DNA of 64,000 nt from Paenibacillus typhae. Lineage in GTDB: Bacteria > Bacillota > Bacilli > Paenibacillales > Paenibacillaceae. The translations under genes and the position numbers were made by a program. The notes below the pieces were generated by a model. That model searched no databases. It was not told the DNA's origin and saw nothing but the letters and a program-made list of their open reading frames with translations. The DNA is taken from assembly GCF_900099765.1 (NCBI RefSeq), contig NZ_FNDX01000008.1, positions 62,001 to 126,000 of the forward strand. The letters are read 5' to 3'. This document shows positions 34,732-43,864 of this stretch, in pieces (positions within the stretch are counted from its first letter, which is position 1; each line of letters begins with the position of its first letter).

Positions 34732-37464
34732 ATGAGTGAAGTTTTCATGGGGAACAGTGACAAGAAGCCGGGACGGGGAACAGGAAAGCCGGCGGCAAAA
34801 CGCTGGATTGCAGCATCATTGGCCGGAGTGCTTTGGATTATGCCGGTGGTTGGAAGTGAGGGTCTGCCGGGTTTGGGAGCAAGCACAGCACCTGTAGCCC
34901 AGGCGGCAGCCAGTTCTTTTACAGTTACGAAGCTGGGTGAAGAGGTCATTACCTCTGGAGCGATGATGATGAAATATAAATACACCGCACTGCGTTCAGG
35001 CAAAAGCGCAACCGGACTGGCGGATGTCATCCGTGTGGATTTGAACAATCCTTATGTATCCCTGGATGTAATGACCGGCAAGGGCGGTAATCTGACTACC
35101 CGGCAGAGTACAGGCGGTATGGCGGCGGAAACGGGAGCAGTAGCCGCTATTAACGGGGATTACTTCAATACTGGCGGTGAAGGGGCACCGATCGGAGGGC
35201 AGGTATCCGGCGGAGTTCTGGTATCGACACCTTCGCAGCTTGATGGAATGTATGCCTTCGCAGTAACCAAGGACCGCAAGCCGGTCATAGACGAATATAC
35301 GTTTGAAGGTCTTGTTACTGCCGAGGACGGGTCTCAGTTCCCGTTATCCGGTATTAACAAGGGGGCTTATAGCCCTGAAGGCGGCAGTTCCACGTACAGC
35401 CATGCCAATGCTGCTTATATATATACTGATGCCTGGACCGCTTTGGACCGGCCAAAGAACAGCTCGACAACACCGACTGAGGTACTGGTGCAGAATGATG
35501 TTATTACGCAAATTTCTCTGGATGCGGCACTGCCCATGGCCGTTCCGGAGGGTGCATATATCCTGCGGACTCACGGGCTGGCTGCACAATTCGTCAAGGC
35601 CCACCTGGCGGTAGGCCAAAAGCTTAGCAGTGTATACTCGCTGAAATCCAAAACGACTCAGCAGTCCGTAGATCCGGCCAGTCTGCAAATGATGATCGGC
35701 GGACATACCATTCTGGTTAATGGCGGCAAGGCGGCGGCCTTCTCGCGTTCGACTTCCAGTATCGGCGGCTACCGGGCAAGGACAGCGCTGGGATATTCCC
35801 AGGACGGCCGTTACGTCTATCTGATTGCGGTAGAGGATAACGCTAACAGCACCGGGATGTCACTGACAGAGCTGCAATCCTTTATGACCAATATTGGAGT
35901 CTGGAAGGGATTGAACCTCGATGGAGGGGGCTCTACAACTATGGTGGACCGCCCGCTGGCCGAAACGGCGACTACTTTAACCTTCAACACAGAGTACGGA
36001 ACAGAGCAGCGCAGCATTGTCAACGGACTGGGAGTATATACCTCCGCTCCGCAGGGAGCGGTAAAGGGAATCAAGATCAGCGGCAGTCCGGTGCTGCTGA
36101 TAGGACAAAAAGCCAGCTATACATTAAAGGGCTATGATACCTACTATAATCCGATAGATGTGGCCTCGGGTAACCCGGCCTGGACATCGAGCAACGGCAG
36201 CGCGACTGTCAGTGCAGGTGAAGTAACGGCGGTCAAAGCCGGAACGGCCACACTGACCGCTACCAGCGGAGCAGCCAGTGCCTCAACAAAGGTAACTGTT
36301 CTGGGAGGGGAGGATCTGGCAAGCCTGTCTATCGGGACATCTACGGCTCCTTTGACAGCGGGCACGACCGTATCGGTCCCTGTTACAGCAGTCTCCAAAA
36401 GCGGGGCGTCCCTGACTGTGCCGGCAACGGCACTGAAATGGGAAATGGTCGGTTTTAACGGGAGTGTTCAGAACGGCAAGCTTACGGTTAATTCGGTCAA
36501 TGCGGGCGTAACTACAGGCTATGCGATTGCCCGGTATGACGGCTTCAGTACAGCGGTTGTGCTGTCTACAGCAGCTGCCACAGCCTGGGAAGATTTCGAA
36601 AATGTAAGCTATCCGATTGCCTTCACTACAAATGCAGCGGGTGTCACCGGAACGGCAGCGGTTGTGGCCGAATCGGCTGAACGTGCGGGCTCCAAGGTGC
36701 TGTCACTCAGCTATGACATGACGGCAGGCAGCGGAAAAATGTATGCCTATGCCCAGTTCAACGGAACCAGCGGCAAGAGCATTCCGGCCGCGGCAACCTC
36801 GATGTCACTGGATGTTATGGGCGATATGAGCCTTAACTGGCTGCGGGCTGAGGTTGTTGACAATGCGGGAACAACAGCATACATTGATCTGGCTAAAGTG
36901 ATTGACTGGAATGGCTGGAAGAGCCTGAACATCGACCTGTCGGGCTCGGGCATCAAGTTCCCGGCAACGCTCAAAAGAGTATATGTAGTCAATGTAGAGG
37001 AAGGGCAGGACGAACGGGCCAAGACCGGTACGGTAGCTTTTGATAATATTTCCTTTGTTATGCCGTCCCTGTCCAGTGAAGCAGGGCTTCCAAAGGCAGC
37101 GGCCTCCATGGTCATCGGTTCAAAGTCGCTGACGGTTAACGGCACCAAAAAAGCGATTGATGTCGCACCGATCGTTAAGGACAACACCACTTATATTCCG
37201 ATTAAATATGTAGTGGATGTCTTCGGCGGCAGCGCAGCCTGGGATCAGAATACCAAGAAAATCATGGTGCTGCGGGGGGCGAAGGCACTCGACCTGACTG
37301 TCGGCAAAAAGGAATATATACTGAACGGGAAGCGTCAAAGTGCTGAAGTAGCTCCTTTAATCCTAGACGGCAGGACTTTAGTACCGCTTAGACTCGTCTC
37401 GGAGCAGCTTGGACTGACCGTAAAATGGGAACAGAAAACGAAGACCGTAACTATCGAATCGTGA
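34732..37464 (+). CDS. Exported phosphodiester glycosidase (NAGPA domain) with Ig-like and copper-amine-oxidase-type stalk domains
   Basis: About 910 aa. A basic N-terminus and hydrophobic segment (WIAASLAGVLWIMPVVG) ends near QAAASS. The NAGPA domain (about residues 110-420) shows AVAAINGDYFNTGG, GLNLDGGGSTTMVDRPL and RSIVNGLGVY; related proteins cleave sugar-phosphodiester bonds. Next come a Big_2-like Ig domain, a carbohydrate-binding-like beta domain, and a C-terminal CuAO N-terminal-type domain in two half repeats (VNGTKKAIDVAPIVKDNTTYI; LNGKRQSAEVAPLILDGRTLV), which is common in Paenibacillus. ATG 34732 follows GGGAGA by 11 nt; TTG 34681 is less likely. The substrate is unknown; wall polymers with phosphodiester links are candidates. 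Confidence 0.88.
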   Translation: MSEVFMGNSDKKPGRGTGKPAAKRWIAASLAGVLWIMPVVGSEGLPGLGASTAPVAQAAASSFTVTKLGEEVITSGAMMMKYKYTALRSGKSATGLADVIRVDLNNPYVSLDVMTGKGGNLTTRQSTGGMAAETGAVAAINGDYFNTGGEGAPIGGQVSGGVLVSTPSQLDGMYAFAVTKDRKPVIDEYTFEGLVTAEDGSQFPLSGINKGAYSPEGGSSTYSHANAAYIYTDAWTALDRPKNSSTTPTEVLVQNDVITQISLDAALPMAVPEGAYILRTHGLAAQFVKAHLAVGQKLSSVYSLKSKTTQQSVDPASLQMMIGGHTILVNGGKAAAFSRSTSSIGGYRARTALGYSQDGRYVYLIAVEDNANSTGMSLTELQSFMTNIGVWKGLNLDGGGSTTMVDRPLAETATTLTFNTEYGTEQRSIVNGLGVYTSAPQGAVKGIKISGSPVLLIGQKASYTLKGYDTYYNPIDVASGNPAWTSSNGSATVSAGEVTAVKAGTATLTATSGAASASTKVTVLGGEDLASLSIGTSTAPLTAGTTVSVPVTAVSKSGASLTVPATALKWEMVGFNGSVQNGKLTVNSVNAGVTTGYAIARYDGFSTAVVLSTAAATAWEDFENVSYPIAFTTNAAGVTGTAAVVAESAERAGSKVLSLSYDMTAGSGKMYAYAQFNGTSGKSIPAAATSMSLDVMGDMSLNWLRAEVVDNAGTTAYIDLAKVIDWNGWKSLNIDLSGSGIKFPATLKRVYVVNVEEGQDERAKTGTVAFDNISFVMPSLSSEAGLPKAAASMVIGSKSLTVNGTKKAIDVAPIVKDNTTYIPIKYVVDVFGGSAAWDQNTKKIMVLRGAKALDLTVGKKEYILNGKRQSAEVAPLILDGRTLVPLRLVSEQLGLTVKWEQKTKTVTIES

Positions 37465-37521
37465 TATGTTAGTATAAAGGAAAGCCTTTAATACGATCCG
37501 ATAGAAATGGGGCAAGCATCC

Positions 37522-38679
37522 GTGGAATTTCAGGCCGATGCGATAGATCGCGTCATTAAGAATACCATCGACGTGATGGAGAGCAGCAAGTATCAGATAT
37601 TTGAAATAATGCATGTTGCCCGGGACGAGCTTGTTGCACTCACAAAAGAACTGCAGAGGGTTATGGAAGAAACGGATGAAACATTGCAAAAAGTCGATAA
37701 GCTGGAGCTGCAGTATCACCGTTCACGGATCCGGCTGACCGAGGTCAGCCGTGATTTTGTCCGTTATTCGGAGAAAGATATCCGGATTGCCTATGAAAAA
37801 GCGACGGAGCTGCAGCTTGAGCTTATGATGACAAGGGAACGGGAGATCTATCTGCGGAGCAGGCGGGATGAGCTGCAGCTGCGGGTCCGCAGTGTCGAAA
37901 ATTCTGTTGAACGCGCAGAATCCATCGGTTCGCAAATGAGCGTGGTTATCGATTACCTGGCCGGAGAAATGGGACAAGTCACGCGGATTGTCGAAACGGC
38001 AAAAAACAGGCAGCTGATCGGGCTTAAAATTATTTTGGCCCAGGAAGAGGAACGCAAAAGAATTGCCCGGGAAATTCATGACGGCCCTGCTCAAATGCTG
38101 GCGAATCTAGTCCTAAGGACGGAAATTGTAGAAAGAATGCTGGTAAAGCAGGAATTTGGCCTGGTGCAGGACGAAATAATAGATTTAAAGGGACAGGTCC
38201 GCTACAGTCTGGAAGAAATGCGAAAGGTTATTTTTAATCTGCGTCCTATGGCGCTGGATGACCTTGGGTTGATCCCAACCCTCCGCAAGTATGTGCATGA
38301 CTTTGAGGAAAAAACCAAAATCCGTACCACCTTCGAAACAAGGGGCAAGGAGCACCGGCTTTCTTCCGCTATGGAAGCTGCAGTTTACCGGCTTGTGCAG
38401 GAAGGGCTAACCAATGCTGCGAAGCACGCTTATCCAAGTTACGTTCTGGTAGAAATCACTTATCAGGCGCAGCTGATCAAGATTGTTGTAAAGGATAACG
38501 GGCTGGGCTTCAATGTAAAAAAGGTGAGCGAGCAGGGCAGCCGGGAAAGCTTCGGACTGGTCGGCATGCGCGAGCGTGTAGAGCTGCTTGAAGGCAGGAT
38601 GGAAATCGAGTCAGCGGAGAATCAGGGAACAACAATCGTAATTCATATTCCGACAAATGTGGAAAAGGGGAAGGAGTAA
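37522..38679 (+). CDS. degS: Sensor histidine kinase DegS
   Basis: Cytoplasmic kinase of the DegS-DegU system controlling exoenzymes, motility and competence. 385 aa. There is no membrane segment. The N-terminal half is a coiled-coil sensor region (RLTEVSRDFVRYSEKDIRIAYEKA), followed by the HisKA_3 box EEERKRIAREIHDGPAQMLAN with the phospho-His, NLRPMALDDLGLIPTLRKYV, and the ATPase motifs VQEGLTNAAKHA (N box) and VKDNGLGFNV plus FGLVGMRERVELL (G boxes). GTG 37522 is preferred over ATG 37507 because of a modest TGGGG 9 nt ahead. degU follows at once. Confidence 0.93.
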   Translation: MEFQADAIDRVIKNTIDVMESSKYQIFEIMHVARDELVALTKELQRVMEETDETLQKVDKLELQYHRSRIRLTEVSRDFVRYSEKDIRIAYEKATELQLELMMTREREIYLRSRRDELQLRVRSVENSVERAESIGSQMSVVIDYLAGEMGQVTRIVETAKNRQLIGLKIILAQEEERKRIAREIHDGPAQMLANLVLRTEIVERMLVKQEFGLVQDEIIDLKGQVRYSLEEMRKVIFNLRPMALDDLGLIPTLRKYVHDFEEKTKIRTTFETRGKEHRLSSAMEAAVYRLVQEGLTNAAKHAYPSYVLVEITYQAQLIKIVVKDNGLGFNVKKVSEQGSRESFGLVGMRERVELLEGRMEIESAENQGTTIVIHIPTNVEKGKE

Positions 38680-38683
38680 TGTG

Positions 38684-39406
38684 ATGGAGAACCAAAGCTC
38701 TGGCAAATTGCCGATAAAAGTACTTTTGGCCGATGATCATCAGTTGTTTCGCGAAGGGCTTAAACGGATTTTAAATATGGAGGACGACATCGAGGTTATC
38801 GGTGAATGCGGTGACGGTATTCAGGTACTGGAGTTCTGCAACGTCAACAAACCGGATATTGTGCTGATGGACATCAACATGCCTGTTGAAAATGGTGTAG
38901 AAGCTACACAGAAGCTCCGGGAAATGTTCCCGGATGTAAAGGTTATCATTCTGTCGATCCATGATGATGAGAGTTATGTATTCGAGACACTGCGCAAGGG
39001 TGCCAACGGCTATCTGCTGAAGGACATGGAAGCGGAGTCGCTGATCAATGCCATCCGTTCCGTATGTGAAGGGCATGCGTTCATTCATCCTAAAGTTACC
39101 GGCAAATTGATCAACCAGCTGCGCCGTATGACATACCTTAACGAAACAGGTGCCATGGCTGAGACTCCGGTAAAGGAAGCGGGCGTGAAGTTCGTTGCCG
39201 GCGACAATAATCCGCTGACCCGCCGTGAGGCAGAGGTGCTGCGTCTGATGGCTGAAGGCAAGAGCAACAAGAATATCGGAGAATACCTCTTTATCAGTGA
39301 AAAGACCGTCAAGAACCATGTCAGCAGCATCCTGCAGAAAATGGAAGTTGACGACCGTACACAAGCCGTAATCAATTCGATTAAATACGGCTGGGTTACC
39401 CTATAA
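38684..39406 (+). CDS. degU: Response regulator DegU
   Basis: NarL/LuxR-type response regulator phosphorylated by DegS. 240 aa. The receiver domain has [19 protein letters not shown], the phospho-Asp in [14 protein letters not shown], and the conserved Lys in GYLLKDM. A linker of about 35 residues follows, then the DNA-binding helix-turn-helix [18 protein letters not shown] and [22 protein letters not shown] 38684 has GGGGAAGGAG 7 nt ahead (GTG 38681 possible). It lies 4 bases after degS, so the pair is cotranscribed. In B. subtilis DegU acts on comK and flagellar genes; comFA and flg genes follow here. Confidence 0.96.
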   Translation: MENQSSGKLPIKVLLADDHQLFREGLKRILNMEDDIEVIGECGDGIQVLEFCNVNKPDIVLMDINMPVENGVEATQKLREMFPDVKVIILSIHDDESYVFETLRKGANGYLLKDMEAESLINAIRSVCEGHAFIHPKVTGKLINQLRRMTYLNETGAMAETPVKEAGVKFVAGDNNPLTRREAEVLRLMAEGKSNKNIGEYLFISEKTVKNHVSSILQKMEVDDRTQAVINSIKYGWVTL

Positions 39407-39691
39407 CCGGCATAACGTTAACTGAGCGTTTTGGAGAATCCAAATGATCCGGAACAACATTACATAACGGCAGGGAGCGCTTTATCATCTGTCAGCGTAT
39501 TGTTCAGTCGCAGTTATATTCGAATTTTGCAAAATGCTGATTTAAATAAATATCCGGAAATAGGCAGTCTGACCCTGTCCGCTATATATAGCATTTAGAG
39601 CAGACGGGTTTCTCAGGCCGCGGAGACCATGGGCAGTCACCGACCTCGAAGCACCAGCATATAGTGTCGGTATAAGAGGAGGTGCATCTCC
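39407..39691 (+). other. 285-bp gap after degU, no gene seen
   Basis: No open frame with a ribosome site and no strong terminator. A TATATATA stretch lies near 39585 and a CCGAC/GTCGG arm pair near 39639-39671, just ahead of the next ribosome site. No known riboswitch pattern was recognised. Confidence 0.4.
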
Positions 39692-40087
39692 ATGGTAGCC
39701 CAGTTAATATGGATTGCGGCTGTTTATGGATTGGCAGTAGCTCTCGTTCATATCCTGAAACACCGGGAACGTACCCGGCATGCCGGACGGTTCAGCAAGC
39801 GGCTTCATTATATTCTGATTACCCGCAATCATGAGGCGGTAATTGAAGGGTATATCCGGATGCTTGCGTGGCGGGCATTCCGGGCGGGCAAAGCCTACCA
39901 GGTAACCCTGATGGATGACGAATCCAGGGACAGCACGGTAGCCGTAGCAGTCAGACTGGCCCGGAGCGGCTCCGCAATTGAATTCGTACCGCTGATGCAG
40001 CTTCAGGGTATGCAGGAACGGCAGACCGTAATCGATCTGCGGATGCCGGGAAGCGGGGGATCGCAATCGATACGCGGCGAATATTAA
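39692..40087 (+). CDS. Small membrane-anchored protein with GT2-like core
   Basis: 131 aa. An N-terminal membrane segment (LIWIAAVYGLAVALVHIL) is followed by a basic stretch and a domain that reads like the start of a family 2 glycosyltransferase: HYILITRNHEAVIEGYIRML and VTLMDDESRDSTVAVAVRLA, where DDES sits in the place of the DD(A/G)S nucleotide-sugar site. The remaining GT2 motifs are missing, so a full transferase is unlikely. SD GAGGAGGTG and a terminator make it a real single gene. It occupies the place of degV (yviA) between degU and comFA in B. subtilis. Function unknown. Confidence 0.75.
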   Translation: MVAQLIWIAAVYGLAVALVHILKHRERTRHAGRFSKRLHYILITRNHEAVIEGYIRMLAWRAFRAGKAYQVTLMDDESRDSTVAVAVRLARSGSAIEFVPLMQLQGMQERQTVIDLRMPGSGGSQSIRGEY

Positions 40088-40110
40088 TGCAATATGCAAG
40101 AAACGGGTGA

Positions 40111-40145
40111 AGCACACTCTCCAGTTCGGGGGAGTGTGCTTTTTT
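40111..40145 (+). terminator. Terminator after the 131-aa gene
   Basis: AGCACACTCTCC / GGGGAGTGTGCT stem followed by TTTTTT. Confidence 0.92.
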
Positions 40146-40278
40146 GTGTTTACCTGATTGCCAAAGCTATAGCAGCGAGAAAAAAGCCAGGAGATGGGGA
40201 TCTGTAATTCAGGACCTTTATCAGGATCAGCATTTACGCTGATAGGGTGATTATTTTATAAGCAGGGGGCGGCATGTT

Positions 40279-42288
40279 ATGAGAGTTAGTGTCTATGCAG
40301 CGGCAACAGAAGGGCGGTGGAAGCTATGGATCTCGGTGTTTCCTGCGGTTGACTGGTTATGGTGGAGCGGGAGGGAAGAGTGCGGCTGGAATAGCAATAA
40401 GTCGGATGGACTTGTGATGCTGTCATCCGGAATGCCTCTCGGGTGGGGTGTGAAGCTCAGGGAGAAGATGGAATACAGCTATGCTATGCAGAAATGGACA
40501 GCAGCAGATTGGCGGGCCTGTATCATAGATATTCTTAAAAGGGAGATCCGGGCAGAGGAAACAGCCCGGGGGCAGCGGATGGAGGAGTGGGCTTGGGAGC
40601 TATTCGATGTGCGGGATATGGGAGATGGCCGGGCCGGATGGAGTGAGCGTGATGCAGGCGGATCGAGTGATGAAGAGGAGCTTCGGATTGATACTCCTTG
40701 TTTTATGCAGGAATTGAGTCGTAACGCAGACCGCCTTGCCGCACTGCTGTCCGGCCGCTCTCTTTTGCAGCCGGAAGTGGAGGCTTTGCTGGAAGAGCAG
40801 GCTGAAGGAACTGGAATCAGCTGGAGGGCTGCTGCCCAGCTTGCCCATCTGCAGGGGCGGCTCAAGCTGGAGGCCGCTGTGGGCCATGAAAGCGCGAGCG
40901 GCGGAGGCGGGGATGTCAGCGGAACGGGCAGCATCCGCTGGAAGGCGGTGCGGGCGGCGCTTCGCCTGCCGCCGCTGCTCTGGCGCGGCGCTGTCCGCCG
41001 CCGCGCGGATGCGCGCTGCCTGCGCTGCGGCAGCGCGGCCACGGGCCGCACGCCCTGCGCGGCGTGCGGCCTGCTCTGCTGCGCCTATTGCGAGGCCTGC
41101 CTCGCGCTCGGGCGCAGCCGGTCCTGCGCGCTGCTGATCCGCAGCGCGGCCTCCCCGGCCGTGCGGTGCACAGCGGCCGGGACCAGCCCCACCGCAGCAG
41201 CGCGCCGGTGGGGGCTTAGTGCAGCCCAGGCGGGGGCCGCCGGGGCTGCACTGGGGTTTCTGGCTGCGCGGGGGAGGCGCGCAGCCGGGCGGGGCCCAGA
41301 GCGGTTCCTGCTCTGGGCGGTGACGGGAGCGGGGAAGACGGAGATCACCTTCCCGCTCCTGGATGCAGTGCTCGCCGCCGGAGGGCGGGCACTGGTGGCG
41401 ATGCCGCGGCGCGACGTCGTGCTGGAGCTGGCCCCGCGGATGGCGCGGGCCTTCCCGGCTGAGACGCTGGCCGTGCTGTACGGCGGCAGTCCGGACCGCT
41501 GGATTCCGGGCCGGATTACCATCGCAACTACGCACCAGCTAATGCGGTTCCATCAGGCCTTTGATCTGGTCATTATCGACGAGCTTGATGCGTTTCCGTA
41601 TCACAACGATCCCATGCTGGCTTTTGCAGCCGGACAAGCCTGCAAGCCGGACGGAGCCTTTATCTTTTTGTCAGCAACGCCGCCGCGGCAGCTGCAAAGA
41701 CAGGCCAGCTTCGGCAGGCTGCCGCATGCAAAAGTGCCGGTGCGCTTTCACGGTCATCCGTTGCCGGTACCGCAGCATTTGACGATGAATCCGGTACATC
41801 TGTGTATCAAAAAGGGCCGGCTGCCCCGGGCATTTATAGAGGCACTGCGCGGATCGTTGGCACGGGAAGCGCAGGTGTTTCTGTTCGTGTCACGCATTGC
41901 CCATATTGAGCCAATACGGGGGGTGTTGCGCCGGACTTATCCTGAAATCAGCATTGAGGGAACCTCTTCCGAGGATCCTTTCCGTGCCGGCAAAGTAACG
42001 GCCTTCCGTGAACGGGAGATTAGAATCCTGATTACCACAACCATTCTGGAGCGGGGAGTGACGGTTCCGCGCAGCGATGTATATATATTGGATGCAGACA
42101 GCAGTCTGTTCGATGAGGCTTCACTCGTGCAGATGGCGGGAAGGGCAGGACGTTCGCAGGAAGACCCCGCAGGCACGGTGCTGTTTCTCTCTCCGCGGTG
42201 GACGAGCTCCCAGCGCAAAGCGATTGCCCAGATCCGTACGATGAATGCCATTGCCCGCAGGCAGGGTTACCTGAAAGGGAGGAAATGA
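40279..42288 (+). CDS. comFA: DNA translocase/helicase ComFA
   Basis: Competence ATPase thought to drive single-stranded DNA through the ComEC channel. 669 aa, against 463 in B. subtilis; the extra is an N-terminal region of over 200 residues rich in Trp, Arg and Glu. A four-cysteine zinc finger (CLRCG...CAACG and CAYCEACL) lies near residues 244-275. The helicase motifs are WAVTGAGKTEI (Walker A, about 347), VIIDELDAF (about 430), FLSATPP (about 464) and QMAGRAGRSQEDPAG (about 620). The stretch 40,900-41,480 is extremely GC-rich. SD GGGGG precedes ATG 40279. comFC starts 2 bases after the stop; comFB is absent. Confidence 0.93.
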   Translation: MRVSVYAAATEGRWKLWISVFPAVDWLWWSGREECGWNSNKSDGLVMLSSGMPLGWGVKLREKMEYSYAMQKWTAADWRACIIDILKREIRAEETARGQRMEEWAWELFDVRDMGDGRAGWSERDAGGSSDEEELRIDTPCFMQELSRNADRLAALLSGRSLLQPEVEALLEEQAEGTGISWRAAAQLAHLQGRLKLEAAVGHESASGGGGDVSGTGSIRWKAVRAALRLPPLLWRGAVRRRADARCLRCGSAATGRTPCAACGLLCCAYCEACLALGRSRSCALLIRSAASPAVRCTAAGTSPTAAARRWGLSAAQAGAAGAALGFLAARGRRAAGRGPERFLLWAVTGAGKTEITFPLLDAVLAAGGRALVAMPRRDVVLELAPRMARAFPAETLAVLYGGSPDRWIPGRITIATTHQLMRFHQAFDLVIIDELDAFPYHNDPMLAFAAGQACKPDGAFIFLSATPPRQLQRQASFGRLPHAKVPVRFHGHPLPVPQHLTMNPVHLCIKKGRLPRAFIEALRGSLAREAQVFLFVSRIAHIEPIRGVLRRTYPEISIEGTSSEDPFRAGKVTAFREREIRILITTTILERGVTVPRSDVYILDADSSLFDEASLVQMAGRAGRSQEDPAGTVLFLSPRWTSSQRKAIAQIRTMNAIARRQGYLKGRK

Positions 42289-42290
42289 CG

Positions 42291-43160
42291 ATGAATCCTT
42301 TAAACGATTGGATAAACGGTATCCGCTCCTTGCTTGCTCCCGCAATGATCTGCTGTCTGATCTGCAGTAAAAACGGCCGCCCGTCAGCCGGACTGCCAGG
42401 CATCTGCACAGGCTGCGAGGCTGGTATTCCCTGGATCCGTCAGCCCCGCTGCCAGAAATGCGGCCGCCACACCGGTTGTCCGGACTGCAACCGGAGCGGT
42501 CAATCCGCACCTATTCTCTACAACCGGAGTGCAGTAGCCTATACACCGGTCATGCGTGAATTGCTGGGACGCTATAAATATAGGGGGCATGAGCGGCTTG
42601 CACCGTTGCTGGGTCTGATGCTGGATCGTGCATACATACAGCTAAAAGCTTATATAGACCATCCCCAAAACTTCACACAGGTCCAATCTCGGCAGTTACC
42701 TGAACATCATTTCCTACGAAAAAAGAGGGCCAATCCAGCCAGCCTGTGGCACGCCGACCTGCTTGTTCCTGTACCCGTCTCGGATTCGCGCCTTATGGAG
42801 CGCGGTTTTAACCAGGCTGAGCGCCTGGCAGATGTGTTGTCCAGAGTCAGGAGGATTCCGCAGCTCCCGCTCCTTGTCCGTACCCACCATACCGGCAAAC
42901 AGAGCTTTAAAAGCAGGGCAGAGCGCATCGCAGATATGAAGTATGCTTTTGCCGCAAATTCTGATAATTCAGTCAAAGCACAATTCAACAGCTGGTTGTC
43001 TCAAGTAAAAGCTCCCGGCCGGCCGCTGCAGATTCTCATCATTGATGATATTTACACTACAGGCAGTACCATTCGTGCGTGTGCAGAAGCGGTACAGCTG
43101 ATGTGCGCAAGTCATAGAAGAGATGCAGAGATTTATAGCCTGACGTGGGCCCGTTCTTAA
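42291..43160 (+). CDS. comFC: Competence protein ComFC, phosphoribosyltransferase-like
   Basis: 289 aa protein of the ComF/GntX family, needed for transformation and known to bind ComFA and DprA in some species. The N-terminal zinc-ribbon has CCLICSK, GICTGCE and CQKCGRHTGCPDC. The C-terminal type I PRTase site is ILIIDDIYTTGSTIRACAEAV; LLVPVPVSDSRLMERGFNQAE is the usual preceding block. ATG 42291 is 8 nt after AAAGGGAGG; ATG 42285 is too close. There is an extra loop of about 30 residues (PQNFTQVQSRQLPEHHF) not typical of the family. Confidence 0.94.
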   Translation: MNPLNDWINGIRSLLAPAMICCLICSKNGRPSAGLPGICTGCEAGIPWIRQPRCQKCGRHTGCPDCNRSGQSAPILYNRSAVAYTPVMRELLGRYKYRGHERLAPLLGLMLDRAYIQLKAYIDHPQNFTQVQSRQLPEHHFLRKKRANPASLWHADLLVPVPVSDSRLMERGFNQAERLADVLSRVRRIPQLPLLVRTHHTGKQSFKSRAERIADMKYAFAANSDNSVKAQFNSWLSQVKAPGRPLQILIIDDIYTTGSTIRACAEAVQLMCASHRRDAEIYSLTWARS

Positions 43161-43247
43161 TCTTAATTTGATTGGAGCGTACTTACCAAAAAAGACTCTA
43201 AGGTAATATTGCTTTGCCTGTGAAATGATTATTATGATGCCAGGCAT

Positions 43248-43274
43248 TACAAGTTCCGTCATTATAACCGATAC
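43248..43274 (+). promoter_or_regulatory. Weak sigma-D-like promoter upstream of yvyF
   Basis: TACA (43248-43251), 15 bp, ACCGATAC (43267-43274), compared with TAAA-N15-GCCGATAT. It is two mismatches off in the -10, so only a candidate for the start of the late flagellar operon. Confidence 0.35.
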
Positions 43275-43364
43275 TAAAGCTAGACGAAGTTTATTCAATC
43301 ATGTAATCTAAGCATAAGTTATTTATGCACTGCACAAAATGTAAGGGAAGGAGCCGCGGGTAAA

Positions 43365-43781
43365 ATGAATGTAGATAATTGTCCAAGATGCGGCCGCTTA
43401 TATGTCAAAAATGTGATGGAGCTTTGCCAGCATTGTATCAAAGAACTTGAGAATCAATATGTGATCTGCGCAGAATATTTGCGCAAGAATCGTGGCACCA
43501 ATATTCAGGAGCTGTCCGATGCTACTGAAATTCCTATTAAAGAGATCACCCGGTTTATCCGTGAAGGCCGGATTTCTATAGCAAATGCGCCAAATATGAT
43601 GCTGCCCTGTGAGGTGTGCGGCACCCTTATCCGCGAGGGGCATATGTGTGACAGCTGCCGTGCACGGTTAAGCAAAGATCTTAACAATGCAGCTAGAGAA
43701 AGCGCGGCAGCAGAGAGTGCAAGGAATAACAAAGAGTCGAATAAAGCCACTTACCGAGCCGTAGATAAGTTCCGTAATTAA
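43365..43781 (+). CDS. yvyF: Flagellar operon protein YvyF (TIGR03826)
   Basis: 138 aa. Two zinc-binding clusters: CPRCGRLYVKN with CQHC at the N-terminus and CEVCGTLIREGHMCDSC near residues 85-101. Between them lies a helix-turn-helix-like stretch (NIQELSDATEIPIKEITRFI). The tail is charged and low-complexity. The family is fixed at the head of the flgM-flgN-flgK operon in Bacillales; its biochemical role is not settled. SD GAAGGAG is 11 nt ahead of ATG 43365. Confidence 0.92.
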   Translation: MNVDNCPRCGRLYVKNVMELCQHCIKELENQYVICAEYLRKNRGTNIQELSDATEIPIKEITRFIREGRISIANAPNMMLPCEVCGTLIREGHMCDSCRARLSKDLNNAARESAAAESARNNKESNKATYRAVDKFRN

Positions 43782-43810
43782 TAAAATCTTGGAAAAAACG
43801 TTTACAGCTA

Positions 43811-43838
43811 TAAAGATTGATTCAATTAAGGCCGATAA
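43811..43838 (+). promoter_or_regulatory. Sigma-D promoter of flgM
   Basis: TAAA (43811-43814), 16 bp, GCCGATAA (43831-43838), one base from the sigma-D consensus -10. It lies 50 bases ahead of flgM, a sigma-D target in B. subtilis. The -10 shares its bases with the left arm of a terminator. Confidence 0.8.
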
Positions 43839-43864
43839 ACTTAGTAAAGATTATCGGTTTTTTT
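43832..43864 (+). terminator. Terminator between yvyF and flgM, overlapping the sigma-D -10
   Basis: CCGATAA (43832-43838) pairs with TTATCGG (43851-43857), with an inner CTT/AAG continuation and a 4-nt loop, then seven T. Because the left arm is the sigma-D -10, transcripts started from that promoter cannot form this hairpin, while read-through from yvyF can. Confidence 0.85.
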
